Shown: positions 28,534 through 37,301 of the stretch, piece after piece
How positions within the stretch are numbered: position 1 is the stretch's first letter
Layout of the letters: each line of letters opens with the position of its first letter
Source of the DNA: Tritonibacter aquimaris
GTDB lineage: Bacteria > Pseudomonadota > Alphaproteobacteria > Rhodobacterales > Rhodobacteraceae
Assembly (NCBI RefSeq): GCF_009617595.1
Contig: NZ_WIXK01000011.1
Location: 1-64,000 of the forward strand
Direction of reading: 5' to 3'
DNA length: 64,000 nucleotides
Notes under the pieces: generated by a model
Seen by the model: only the letters and a program-made list of their open reading frames with translations
What the model was told of the DNA's origin: nothing
Databases searched by the model: none
Translations under genes and position numbers: made by a program

Positions 28534-29060
28534 ATGCAGTATACCTTACAATCTCTTATCAGCGTCCACGGCAGCAGGCGTCGAATCCCTGACAGTTGCC
28601 CTCTTCTATAACACCAGCGGATTCCTGCACAGCGCCACAATGAGACAAATACTAGGATGTGATGAGCTCAGGCCCCTGTTTTAGCCCCCGCCCCCGTTTC
28701 AGGCTCCCGCTTCAGGTCCCCACCTGTGGTCTTTACCGCGCTCTGGCTGGTTTTGCTCATATTAAGCCCGCCTATGATTGCCTGATGGAGGCCTGGTATG
28801 GCCTGTGCGCAGCATAGTGTTCTTATCTGACAGCCTGAGCTTTGGGTCCAATGCTGCATTTGCAGCATCAGGCGTCGACATGGGGATCACTTCGGCGAGA
28901 ATTCCCCGCTGAATCCCTGTGGGGCATTTGAATTTGTGATGCAAATCTCATAAGGCTCCTCTATACCGAAGCCACTTTGGCTCGGGGCTGGCGATCCTCG
29001 CGAAATTCATTATGTGGAGCGGGCATGTCCCAGATCCCTTTGTTAGATGTTTGAAATGCA
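28534..29060. other. Divergent promoter region with an inverted repeat
   Basis: This 527-bp gene-free interval separates the TPR lipoprotein gene and the ATPase-PCP-kinase operon. It contains an 18-bp inverted repeat at 28851-28868 (ATGCTGCA, two T, TGCAGCAT), a candidate operator. No coding frame is credible. Confidence 0.5.
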
Positions 29061-29921
29061 ATGAGTGCCCCATCCGATCTTTTATATGCCGCTCATTTCG
29101 GCATGACAGAGCGCCCGTTTTCACTGGTGCCCGATCCTGCCTATCTGTTTTGGTCCAAAGAGCATAAACGTGCCTTTGCGGTGCTGGAATATGCGCTGTT
29201 CACCCAGGCCCCGATTGCGCTGGTCACCGGTGAAATTGGCGCGGGCAAAACCACATTGCTGCAGGAGCTGCTGTCGCGTCTTGGCAATGATGTCACCGTG
29301 GGGCTGGTCTCCAATGCGCAGGGCGGCCGCGGTGAGCTGATCCAATGGATCCTCAATGCGCTTTATGTAAAAACCGCGCCCGAGGCCTCTTATGTGGAAA
29401 TGTTTCAGGCGCTGCAGGATCACCTGCTGACCGAATATGCCAATGGGCGTCGGGTGGTTTTGGTGTTTGATGAGGCGCAGAACCTTTCGATGGAAGGGCT
29501 CGAAGAGCTGCGCATGCTCACCAATATCAACTCGAACAAAGATGTTCTGGTGCAGCTGGTGCTGGTGGGTCAGCCCGAGCTGCGCGATATGGTGATGAAC
29601 CCCAAGCTGGAACAGCTGTTTCAGCGCATTGCCTCCAATTATCATCTCTCCAAGATGAGCCGGAGCACAATGGAAGACTATATTCGCCACCGGCTCAAGA
29701 TTGCGGGTGGTTCCGGTGAAGAATTCGACCCGGAAGTGTTTGATCTGATTTTTGCCGAGACCGGGGGCACCCCCCGTCTGGTCAATCAGCTGTGTGATTT
29801 TTCCTTGCTGTATGCCTGGAGCTCGGAAGAGCCCAAGGTCAGCCTGGATACTGTAACTCAATTGCTCGATGACGGCGTCTATATGCGCCGTACGCGCCCC
29901 TCCAAAGAGGAAGCTGTCTAA
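29061..29921 (+). CDS. ExeA/GspA-like AAA ATPase of the exosortase/EPS system
   Basis: A 286-residue AAA ATPase with the family start YAAHFGMTERPFSLVPDP, Walker A GEIGAGKTT (57-65), Walker B VVLVFDEAQ (132-140) and the FQRIASNYHLSKM and GGTPRLVNQLCD segments near the end. Such XrtA-associated ATPases stand next to chain-length and kinase genes in exosortase loci. The stop codon is directly followed by the ATG of the next gene, and AGAGGAAG near its end serves as that gene's ribosome-binding site. The start at 29061 has only a weak ribosome-binding site, but the FGMTERPF block begins right after it. Confidence 0.92.
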   Translation: MSAPSDLLYAAHFGMTERPFSLVPDPAYLFWSKEHKRAFAVLEYALFTQAPIALVTGEIGAGKTTLLQELLSRLGNDVTVGLVSNAQGGRGELIQWILNALYVKTAPEASYVEMFQALQDHLLTEYANGRRVVLVFDEAQNLSMEGLEELRMLTNINSNKDVLVQLVLVGQPELRDMVMNPKLEQLFQRIASNYHLSKMSRSTMEDYIRHRLKIAGGSGEEFDPEVFDLIFAETGGTPRLVNQLCDFSLLYAWSSEEPKVSLDTVTQLLDDGVYMRRTRPSKEEAV

Positions 29922-31481
29922 ATGGACAACATCCGCTATTATTTTTCGATTTTCCGCCGTCGGTTTTCCTATTTCCTGATTGTGGCTATGGTGATCTCTG
30001 CCGCTTCAATCATTGCGGCCATGTCGCTGCCCCCGGCCTATGAAAGCCGTGCGGTTCTGGTGATGGAAAGCCCGCAGATCCCGGAGGAGCTGGCGGCTTC
30101 GACGGTGCAGGCCCCGGCTTATCAGCAGTTGCAGCTGGTGCAGCAACACCTGCTGGCGCGCGAAAACATGTTGGATGTGGCCTATAAGCTGAAGGCCTTC
30201 CCCAAAATCGATGAGATGAACCCGGATGCGATTGTTGCGGCCATGCGCGCCCGCACCACCATTCGCGCCAAAGGGGCCCGCCGCGGCGAAGCGCCGATCA
30301 TGACCATCCAGTTTGAGGCGTCTAATCCACGTATCGCGGCGGGGGTGCTGAATGATTATCTGGTGCTGATCCAGGCCCGCGACGCTGAATTCCGCCGGGG
30401 CCGTTCTGGTGAAACGCTGGATTTCTTTGTCCGCGAAGTGGACCGTCTGAGCGCCGCATTGGATGCGCAAAGCAAACGCATTCTGGAGTTCAAACAGAAA
30501 AACAGCGGCGCGCTGCCCGAAAGCCTTGAATTCCGCCTGTCGCAGCAATCCGTGTTTCAGGACCGCATCACCCAGGTGGATCGCGATGTTTCTGATCTCA
30601 ACAGCCAGCGCGACCGGCTGAAACAGCTCTATGAGCTGACCGGCAATGTGGAAACACCGCTGGACCGGCGCAAGACCCCGGAAGAAGCTGCGCTGGAAGC
30701 GGCCGAAAATGAGCTGGCAGATGCGCTGGCGATCTATTCCGCCACCAACCCGCGGGTAAAAGTGCTGCAAGCCCGGGTCGACCGGTTGCTGCAATCGGTC
30801 AGCGTTGCGGCGCAGGCCAATCTCAACGAAGAAGATGGTGACACCTCCAACACCGAGCAGCTGCCCGCAGTCCTGGCTGTACAGCTGAGCGAAGTGGACA
30901 GCCGTGTTGCCGCGCTGATGGAGCAGAAGATCCAGGCGCAGGAACGGCTGAAACTCCTGGATGCTTCGATTTCGCGCACCCCTGAGGTCTCCATTGTCCT
31001 GGAAGAAATGGAGCGCGAATATGGGGCGCTGGAAGGTCAATACGCCCAGGCGCAGGATCGTCTGGCCAAGGCTCAGACCGGTGATCAGATCGAAACCCGC
31101 GCCCGCGGTCAGCGTCTGTCGGTGATCGAACAGCCCTCTGTGCCAACCCAGCCCACCAAACCCAACCGGATCATGATTGCCGGCGGCGGCACCAGCTTTG
31201 GTATCTTGCTTGGTCTTGGCCTGATTGTGCTGCTGGAGATGCTGAATTCCGCGCCGCGTCGGCCGGAAGATATTGTCAGCAAGCTTGGCATTACCCCATT
31301 GACCACCATTCCCTATGTGCAAACCCAGGGTCAGCAAGTGCGCCTGCGCCTGCGCCGCATCGTGATTGCCCTGCTGATTGCCCTTGGGGTGCCTACAGCC
31401 ATTTATATGGTGCATATTCACTATCTGCCGCTGGATCTGATTGCAGATAAAATCATGAACAAACTGGGGGTCCGCTGGTGA
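29922..31481 (+). CDS. Polysaccharide chain-length regulator (Wzz/GumC-type PCP)
   Basis: A 519-residue polysaccharide co-polymerase. One membrane helix near the N-terminus (FLIVAMVISAASIIAAMSL) is followed by ~380 residues of periplasmic coiled coil, then a Pro-rich segment IEQPSVPTQPTKPNR and a second membrane helix (IMIAGGGTSFGILLGLGLIVLLE). It ends with a further hydrophobic segment and a short tail. It lacks a kinase domain; the next gene supplies the cytoplasmic tyrosine kinase, as in split PCP-2a systems. It would set chain length with the Wzy-like polymerase. Confidence 0.92.
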   Translation: MDNIRYYFSIFRRRFSYFLIVAMVISAASIIAAMSLPPAYESRAVLVMESPQIPEELAASTVQAPAYQQLQLVQQHLLARENMLDVAYKLKAFPKIDEMNPDAIVAAMRARTTIRAKGARRGEAPIMTIQFEASNPRIAAGVLNDYLVLIQARDAEFRRGRSGETLDFFVREVDRLSAALDAQSKRILEFKQKNSGALPESLEFRLSQQSVFQDRITQVDRDVSDLNSQRDRLKQLYELTGNVETPLDRRKTPEEAALEAAENELADALAIYSATNPRVKVLQARVDRLLQSVSVAAQANLNEEDGDTSNTEQLPAVLAVQLSEVDSRVAALMEQKIQAQERLKLLDASISRTPEVSIVLEEMEREYGALEGQYAQAQDRLAKAQTGDQIETRARGQRLSVIEQPSVPTQPTKPNRIMIAGGGTSFGILLGLGLIVLLEMLNSAPRRPEDIVSKLGITPLTTIPYVQTQGQQVRLRLRRIVIALLIALGVPTAIYMVHIHYLPLDLIADKIMNKLGVRW

Positions 31482-31524
31482 TCTTGCTTCTCCAGCACCA
31501 TCATCCAGTTCGGGAGATATAACG

Positions 31525-32364
31525 ATGGAACGTTTACAGGTTGCGATTGAAAAGGCCCGTGCACTGCGTGGCCAGACCAACCCGGTACGCGAGCGTGGCA
31601 CTGTCGCTGAGATGGACGAGGCCCCTGAGCTGGGCCCGGTGGCTGAAGCCTGGGAGGCGCTGACGCCGCTCACGCTCAACAATCGCTCTTTGACGCGCAA
31701 CCGCGTGCGCACCATGGATCAGGGCAGCGAAAGCGCGCCTTTTGATCTGCTGCGCACCCGCATGCTGCAACTGTGCAAACAAAACAGCTGGCGCCGGGTG
31801 GCGATTGTCTCGCCCCATGCGGCCTGCGGCAAATCCACCACCGCGCTTAATCTGGCGTTTTCGCTGGCGCGCCAGCAGGATCTGCACTCATTGGTGTTTG
31901 ATTTTGATATGCGTCGTGCGGGTCTCACCAAAATGCTGGAACAGACAGTTGCCCATGATATCTCTGCGGTGCTGGAAGGCTCGGTGAGCTTTGCTGAGCA
32001 GGGTCTGCGCTATGGTGACAATGTGGGTTTTGGGCTTGGCGGCAGCTCCAAGGTGAAAAACCCCTCGGAAATCCTGCAAAGCCAGCAGACCAAAGCGGTG
32101 CTCGATGAGATTGAAGCCAGCTATCAGCCCGATCTGATGCTGTTTGATATGCCGCCGCTTCTGGCCAGTGACGACAATTTTGGCTTTTTGCAGAATGTGG
32201 ACTGCGCCCTGATTATGGTCGCGGCCGAGGAAACCCGCATGTCGCAGATCGATCTGGCGGAACGCCAGGTGGCTGAGCTGACCAATGTGATGGGGGTGGT
32301 GCTGAACAAATGCCGCCACACGGCGCATTCGCAACATGCTTATGATTACAACTATTATTACTGA
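31525..32364 (+). CDS. CpsD/CapB-family bacterial tyrosine kinase
   Basis: A 279-residue P-loop kinase partner of the PCP protein. The nucleotide loop is PHAACGKST (97-105), Walker A' is SLVFDFDMRRAG and Walker B is DLMLFDMPP. The C-terminus ends in a tyrosine cluster (YDYNYYY), the expected autophosphorylation site of these kinases. The loop differs from the textbook PGEGKS but keeps the Lys and Ser/Thr. It lies 43 nt behind the PCP gene with GGGAGAT upstream. Cycling phosphorylation of the tail would control polymer length and export. Confidence 0.92.
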   Translation: MERLQVAIEKARALRGQTNPVRERGTVAEMDEAPELGPVAEAWEALTPLTLNNRSLTRNRVRTMDQGSESAPFDLLRTRMLQLCKQNSWRRVAIVSPHAACGKSTTALNLAFSLARQQDLHSLVFDFDMRRAGLTKMLEQTVAHDISAVLEGSVSFAEQGLRYGDNVGFGLGGSSKVKNPSEILQSQQTKAVLDEIEASYQPDLMLFDMPPLLASDDNFGFLQNVDCALIMVAAEETRMSQIDLAERQVAELTNVMGVVLNKCRHTAHSQHAYDYNYYY

Positions 32365-32554
32365 GGCAGACAACTGAGCCAGGGGCCTGGTCGCAGCACA
32401 CATCTGTTGCCCTCGCCGGGCGGCGCAGCTGTGCCACAGGCCAGGGCGGGGACCAACTTTGGCAAACACGCATGGCGCAACCAAGGTTTAGCCCAGCTTA
32501 TCTGCCTCAGCCTGTATTTTAAGAGTCAGGCAAATGTCTGGGAGACATGTGACA

Positions 32555-33799
32555 ATGGGTGAAAAAGCCAAGACAAACCAGGTGCACTCACCGCTGTTGT
32601 GCCTTGGATGTGGCGTGTGTCGCTATGTCTGCGACAAATCCGAAGTGACCATGGTGGATGTAGACCATGTAGGGCGGCGGCCTTTGTTTTCTCCAGATCT
32701 GAGCGCGCGCTCCAAACGCCTATCGCATGCGGTCTGCCCTTCGGTCTCAGCTGATTTTGGCCAGCTCAAACGCTTGCCCGATTATGAACCAGCAGTCGAC
32801 AAAGTGACGGAACGCAACTGGGGGGCAATCACCGGCATTTGGGAAGGCCACGCAACCGATGAAGAGATCCGGTTCAAAGGCAGCTCTGGTGGCGCGCTGA
32901 CAGCCATTTCGCTCTATTGTCTGACCGAGCTTGGCCATCACGGCGTCCTTCATACCGGTGAAGACATCGATGACCCCATTCGCAACAAGACGCGCATGTC
33001 GCATTCGCGCGCGGATCTGCTCGCGGCTGTGGGCTCGCGTTATTCACCAGCGGCCATCTGCGAAGGTTTGGAACATGTGGAAACGGCACCCGCACCCTGT
33101 GTGGTGATTGGCAAACCGGTTGAAATCGTCGCCACCCGCAACGCTATGGAAGCCTTTCCGGCGCTGAAAGAAAAAGTGGGCGTCACGCTATCGTTTTTCT
33201 GTGCGGAAACGCCGCCCACATTGGCCACCCGCAAGCTGATGGAGAAGTTCGACGTCCCCGAGGACAGTTTGGAAACCCTGCGCTATCGTGGGTATGGCTG
33301 GCCTGGGTATTTCACCACCCGCAACAGCGCAGAAGAGCCGCGCCAGCACTGGATCTATCAGCGCAGCTGGGCATTTTTGCAGAAATTCCGCCCCTGGGCG
33401 ACACAGCTTTGGCCAGATGGATCTGGTGAGCTGGCTGATATTTCATGTGGCGATCCCTGGTATGAGGAACCGGATGGCGAAAACCCCGGCTTTTCGTTGA
33501 TTGTGGCCCGCACCAAACGGGGCAAGGAGATCATCGAAGGCGCAATTGCGGCGGGCTATCTGCAGGCCACCCCGGCAGAAACCTGGAAGCTTGATAAATC
33601 CCAGGAAGGCTTGCTGCGCAAAAAAGGCGCGGTCTGGGGACGGCGCCTGATGCACCGGCTGTTTTTCCTACCCAATACCAAGTTCAAGGGTCTTGACCTG
33701 TTTGGCATCTGGCTGACCCTGTCGCGCCGGGAGAAAATAGGCTCAACCATCGGTACTGCCCGCCGCATTCTTAAGGGCAAACCCTGGTCAAAGCCCTGA
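32555..33799 (+). CDS. FrhB/FdhB-like iron-sulfur protein (coenzyme F420 hydrogenase beta-subunit family)
   Basis: A 414-residue protein with an N-terminal four-cysteine cluster CLGCGVCRYVC (Cys16, 19, 22, 26) suited to a [4Fe-4S] centre, then the FKGSSGGALTAI segment and the C-terminal FrhB domain (SFFCAETPPTLATRKLM, YRGYGWPGYF, ISCGDPWY). Members in bacteria that lack F420 occur in polysaccharide loci, often near pyruvyltransferases; their reaction is not established. The ATG at 32555 has GGGAG upstream; 32534 is an in-frame alternative. It follows the kinase gene by ~190 nt and converges with the spondin gene. Confidence 0.85.
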   Translation: MGEKAKTNQVHSPLLCLGCGVCRYVCDKSEVTMVDVDHVGRRPLFSPDLSARSKRLSHAVCPSVSADFGQLKRLPDYEPAVDKVTERNWGAITGIWEGHATDEEIRFKGSSGGALTAISLYCLTELGHHGVLHTGEDIDDPIRNKTRMSHSRADLLAAVGSRYSPAAICEGLEHVETAPAPCVVIGKPVEIVATRNAMEAFPALKEKVGVTLSFFCAETPPTLATRKLMEKFDVPEDSLETLRYRGYGWPGYFTTRNSAEEPRQHWIYQRSWAFLQKFRPWATQLWPDGSGELADISCGDPWYEEPDGENPGFSLIVARTKRGKEIIEGAIAAGYLQATPAETWKLDKSQEGLLRKKGAVWGRRLMHRLFFLPNTKFKGLDLFGIWLTLSRREKIGSTIGTARRILKGKPWSKP

Positions 33800-33830
33800 C
33801 TTTAAACGCTGATTGTAAAACCGTATAGAA

Positions 33831-33858
33831 ATGGGCCACCCCGGATAGGGCGGCCCAT
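33831..33858. terminator. Bidirectional hairpin between converging genes
   Basis: ATGGGCC / GGCCCAT flanking a CCC/GGG inner stem with a one- or two-base bulge, followed by AATATTTTC on the plus strand and TTTCTATA on the minus strand. It lies between the FrhB-like gene and the spondin-domain gene. Confidence 0.65.
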
Positions 33859-33893
33859 AATATTTTCACAGCTGCTACAGCCAGCTGGAGCGC

Positions 33894-34757
33894 TTAGGCG
33901 CGTTTAGATGTGCTGCGGGCTTTGCGGCGGGCGGCAAAGCCACCAAAGGCAAGACCAGACAGCAGCAATGCGCCGCCCGCTGGCAGCGGCACCGGTGCAA
34001 CCACCTCTTCGATGGTGATGGTGGCAATGTTGAACAGGCCCGCATTGCTGGCATCGGCAAAGAAGCTTGGGGGTGCAAGTTCCGGATCAATATTGAAGCC
34101 CGCAACCGTTGTGGTGCCCAAAAACTCTTCCAGTGCTGCAAAACCTGCGCTTGCCACCCCGTCGGTGTCGACACCACCCGGCGCGTTAGAGCCTGCAATA
34201 AAGGCCGCGCCACCAGAAACATCGGCGTTGTTTTCTTCGGTGCCCGCATCAAATACCTGCAGCCCGGTGATATTGATGGTCTGTGGACCAACAAAGCTGC
34301 CGTCATCATTGAACAGATCATAGGCCAGCGCATTGTCATTGGCGACGAACAGATCGTTTGACGGGATGATCATCGACAGGAAGCTGAAATAGCGCTGGTT
34401 GGCAATATCGGTGATATCCACCTCGGCGCTGGCGCTTTCGCCGCCAAAGATCGGGCGACCATTGGCAATTACAGCAGCTGTTGAGCCGGGCAATGCCGCT
34501 TCGCGCTCGGCGCGCACCGCCGCCGGGCTGCCCAGTTCAGCCAGGGTTTCCACACCAGCAGAGACCTCTTCGCCCAGTGTCACAGTGTCAAAGCTGCCAT
34601 TGTGAAACGCGCCATAAACCGGGGTCAGGGCAAAACCTGCATCATTGCCGTTGGCGGCAGCGTTTTGGTTGTTGGTGACGGTGATGCGCAGCGTTGTGGC
34701 ACCTGCAGGCAGCGCCAGCATGGTGGTGGTAGCAAGGATTGCGGTCAGTAACTTCAT
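33894..34757 (-). CDS. VPLPA-CTERM protein with spondin N-type domain
   Basis: The 287-residue precursor has a signal peptide (LLTAILATTTMLALPAGA), a spondin-N-like domain (LRITVTNNQ, FALTPVYGAFHNGSFD, FSFLSMIIPSNDLFVAN, about residues 22-190) and a VPLPAGGALLLSGLA tail with basic end RRKARSTSKR. The SMIIPSNDLF block is the most diagnostic part of the spondin domain. The tail marks it as a substrate of the XrtD-type exosortase at 23.3 kb. Spondin domains in animals bind matrix; adhesion or matrix binding is only an inference here. GGAG precedes the ATG. Confidence 0.9.
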   Translation of the reverse strand: MKLLTAILATTTMLALPAGATTLRITVTNNQNAAANGNDAGFALTPVYGAFHNGSFDTVTLGEEVSAGVETLAELGSPAAVRAEREAALPGSTAAVIANGRPIFGGESASAEVDITDIANQRYFSFLSMIIPSNDLFVANDNALAYDLFNDDGSFVGPQTINITGLQVFDAGTEENNADVSGGAAFIAGSNAPGGVDTDGVASAGFAALEEFLGTTTVAGFNIDPELAPPSFFADASNAGLFNIATITIEEVVAPVPLPAGGALLLSGLAFGGFAARRKARSTSKRA

Positions 34758-35020
34758 GGTTTTTCTCCGTAAGGAACCCTGTGTGGTGGTGCCAGCGCAG
34801 CGGCCTGAAATCTGATGGTCTGTGTGGGGCAGCCCTGGCCTGTTTTTTCTACCATTGCGCTAAAACAGCTGGATACAGCCGCACCGCGCGATCAGGGTCA
34901 CGTGGGATCACGTCTGAGACAGAACCGCGTGAGACCGGGCAAAAGGGTTAATGGGGGGTTAACCAATGGGGGACATGAAGCAGGTGCGCGCTCTGCGGAG
35001 GTGACCACCAGAGCGCAAAA

Positions 35021-35047
35021 AAACGGGGCACCAGCTGGCACCCCGTC
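35021..35047 (-). terminator. Terminator of the small VPLPA-CTERM gene
   Basis: On the minus strand ACGGGG / CCCCGT encloses two wobble pairs and a CC/GG inner pair and is followed by seven T residues. It lies about 30 nt past the stop codon. Confidence 0.88.
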
Positions 35048-35074
35048 TTGAATTCTTGATGATTTAAAAAGCGC

Positions 35075-35629
35075 TTAGGCTTTTTTCGCCTTGCGACGGC
35101 CAGCAGCTGCCAGACCACCCAGAGCGCCAACCAGCAGGAAGCCAGCTGCAGGCAGCGGAACCGGTGCTACTGCTGCGTCGGTGGAAACGATCTGTGCGGT
35201 GTAGCTTTCTGCGCCACCCAGAGCAACGGTGTCAAATGCCAGCAGTGCTACGGTGTCTTCGAAACCAGCTGCGCTCAGAACGCCGGTTGCAGTGAACTGA
35301 CCTTCGTTGTCGTCGAAATCAGCGAAATCAGTCGCGGAGAAGGTGAAACCGCCGGTTACGATGGTCCAGATGGTTTGACCAACTTGCGAGAAGTCGATGT
35401 CAGAAACCAGAGCAACAGAGTTCGGGTTCACAACAGCCAGGGTGCCGGAACCGTTTTGCGCGGAGCTGGTGCCAGCAAAAGTAACGTTACCGTTAGATGC
35501 GAAGGTGCTCGCGTCCAGGTCGATACCACCGGTGATCTGAACGTTGCCGCTGATGGTTGCTGCGTGTGCAGAAACGGCTGCCAGAGAAAGTGCTGCTGCT
35601 GCTGCGACGACTTTGATATTTTTCAACAT
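35075..35629 (-). CDS. VPLPA-CTERM protein, small, likely abundant
   Basis: The 184-residue precursor has a signal peptide (VVAAAAALSLAAVSAHA), a Gly/Thr/Ser/Asp-rich beta-type middle and a C-terminal VPLPAAGFLLVGALGGLAAA helix with basic end GRRKAKK, the exosortase signal. Codon choice is much narrower than in neighbouring genes (CTG for Leu, GCT/GCA-GCC for Ala, few rare codons), and it has a clean ribosome-binding site (AGGGG) and a strong terminator; these suggest high expression. The mature protein might be a main surface or matrix protein. No domain beyond the sorting signal is recognised. Confidence 0.87.
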   Translation of the reverse strand: MLKNIKVVAAAAALSLAAVSAHAATISGNVQITGGIDLDASTFASNGNVTFAGTSSAQNGSGTLAVVNPNSVALVSDIDFSQVGQTIWTIVTGGFTFSATDFADFDDNEGQFTATGVLSAAGFEDTVALLAFDTVALGGAESYTAQIVSTDAAVAPVPLPAAGFLLVGALGGLAAAGRRKAKKA

Positions 35630-36115
35630 AACTACCCCTAAGGTTTTTACAAAAGTAAGGCATCCGAAAATACGAACGCGCTAAGGTCTTCCAAGAGTTC
35701 ATTAACTAATGGGATCTTCTTTGCAAATCGCAGATGTGGCCTTGGGTAAGATTAGTTGCGAATTTGTGGTAAAAAACAGGCGTATTTGCCAAAAACACAC
35801 AGAGACAAGGGGGAACAATCGCTCGTTGAGATCAAGATTGACGACGGTTTGAGATCAATCTTCTGCATCTGCACAATTGGTAGCTGAGGATACGAATCAA
35901 TGGGAGGTTTCGCGATTTTCATATTTGTGAATATGCAATACACATCGCCTGATAAATGCGTAAAAAGCAATTTAATGCCCCCATGCGGCGATGCAGCATT
36001 CGAGGGTAAGCAACACAGGTATTGGGGGAGTTGCGACCAATCCAATGCTCGCCTGTCTCAGCATCTGCTGCGCCCACGCGGTGACGCAGGTCGTGATCCA
36101 AGCTGTGATCCGAGA
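35630..36115. other. Gene-free region upstream of the small VPLPA gene
   Basis: A 486-bp AT-rich interval with no credible frame. It has a direct repeat TGAGATCAA at 35827-35835 and 35850-35858, overlapping an inverted repeat AAGATTGA (35834-35841) / TCAATCTT (35855-35862). These could be operator sites for the VPLPA gene. Confidence 0.45.
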
Positions 36116-36616
36116 TCAGCCGTTGTGGATGAAGCTGCTCAGCCGTTGAATAAGACGCTCTTCGGCAAAAGGCGGCACCCCGTTGCCACTGTTTTGCTGC
36201 CCGGTCTGCAAAATGCCATTCAGCTGCTGTGACAGTTCAACCGCGTTTGCCACCGCATGCAGGCCGCTGCGCGATTTGAACCGTTGCAACGTGGCTTCCT
36301 GGTGGTCGTTGCGGTGCTCCCCCAGATGGGCGCGCCGCGCCATGATCACCGTGGGCTTGCGAAATGTCATAGCGGTGATGATCGATCCCATCCCCGCATG
36401 TCCCACCACCGCAGTGGCCGATTTGACCCGGCGGGTGAAATCATCGGGGCTGATTTTTTGGGCCCATTCAAAGTTCTGCGGGATATAACTGTTGGGACCA
36501 ATGATGCCAATCTGGCCAAAAACCTTAATATTTTTAGCATGTTCACCGCACCATTCATCCATGGCGCGGGTCAGGCGATCAAAGGGCAGCTGGGTGCCAA
36601 CCGTTAAAAAGATCAT
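36116..36616 (-). CDS. pssE: PssE/Alg13-like glycosyltransferase subunit
   Basis: A 166-residue protein beginning MIFLTVGTQLPFDRL, the hallmark of the Alg13/PssE catalytic half (GT28 C-terminal domain, nucleotide-sugar binding). Further conserved blocks are VVGHAGMGSI and the PTVIMARRAHLGEHRNDHQ segment. It works with the PssD/Alg14-type partner encoded directly upstream; the ATG overlaps that gene's stop by four bases (ATGA). In rhizobia the PssD-PssE pair transfers glucuronic acid in exopolysaccharide synthesis, which fits the ugd gene in this window; the sugar is inference. Confidence 0.9.
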   Translation of the reverse strand: MIFLTVGTQLPFDRLTRAMDEWCGEHAKNIKVFGQIGIIGPNSYIPQNFEWAQKISPDDFTRRVKSATAVVGHAGMGSIITAMTFRKPTVIMARRAHLGEHRNDHQEATLQRFKSRSGLHAVANAVELSQQLNGILQTGQQNSGNGVPPFAEERLIQRLSSFIHNG

Positions 36617-37089
36617 ATAACGGATCCGCTGTAGGAAGGGCCATTGGGTTTGGAGAGGTTTTCCCATTGGGTCAGCCAGAGATCGCAGCAGCCCCCCGCC
36701 ATCTGTCCCGACAGCGAGAGCGTTTCCGCATTGGCGATACTGTCAATCCAGGCGGTGCGCTTACCCATGAGGCGGCCCAGGCGCAGGGCAAAAAAACCAG
36801 GCGCTGCGCCGGTGGTGATCACCACATCGGGGCGGCTGCGCAGCATGATCCAGATGATCTGACACAGGGAATAAAGCAGACGCAGCTTTTGCCAGCGGTT
36901 GGCATCTTTCACCGCGTAAAACCGCACCTCTGCGGCGTCTTGCGGATCAGACAGAACGGTGTCGCGCAGCTGGGGATCGGTTGACACATAGGTCACCCGG
37001 CAGCCGACCCAGGCAGGGGTAAGGCGTCGCAGCTGGACCCAATGCCCACCTGCAGATGCAATTGCCAAAACATGGGGAGGCTTCTTCAC
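36613..37089 (-). CDS. pssD: PssD/Alg14-like membrane-anchoring glycosyltransferase subunit
   Basis: A 158-residue protein with the Alg14 start (HVLAIASAGGHWVQLRRL), a TGAAPGFFAL loop and the WIDSIANAETLSLSG segment. This partner anchors the catalytic PssE/Alg13 subunit and binds the lipid-linked acceptor. The frame is open to a GTG at 37152, but family members begin just before the SAGGHW block, so I favour the GTG at 37089, which has AGGG upstream. It is the first gene of the pair. Confidence 0.88.
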   Translation of the reverse strand: MKKPPHVLAIASAGGHWVQLRRLTPAWVGCRVTYVSTDPQLRDTVLSDPQDAAEVRFYAVKDANRWQKLRLLYSLCQIIWIMLRSRPDVVITTGAAPGFFALRLGRLMGKRTAWIDSIANAETLSLSGQMAGGCCDLWLTQWENLSKPNGPSYSGSVI

Positions 37090-37301
37090 GCTAAAATACC
37101 CTGTTTCAAAACCCGCCGGATTGTCTCCGACCTGCCGGATTGCCTCCGGCACACTGCTAAAGACCGCTGGTGCGGCCGCCTGACCTGCATAAATCTATAC
37201 CTCTTTGGGATATAGCGAAATGCTTTTTTACGCATCGGCTTATTTGCGCTGACCTTCTGCCCCTGTTTAAAACAGCCTGATCCGGGCCACAGCAGGGGCG
37301 A

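Noticed and set aside
30006-31715. 569-codon minus-strand frame opposite the chain-length regulator
   Set aside because: Antisense shadow: the plus-strand protein is a clear PCP and the minus-strand product has no recognisable features.
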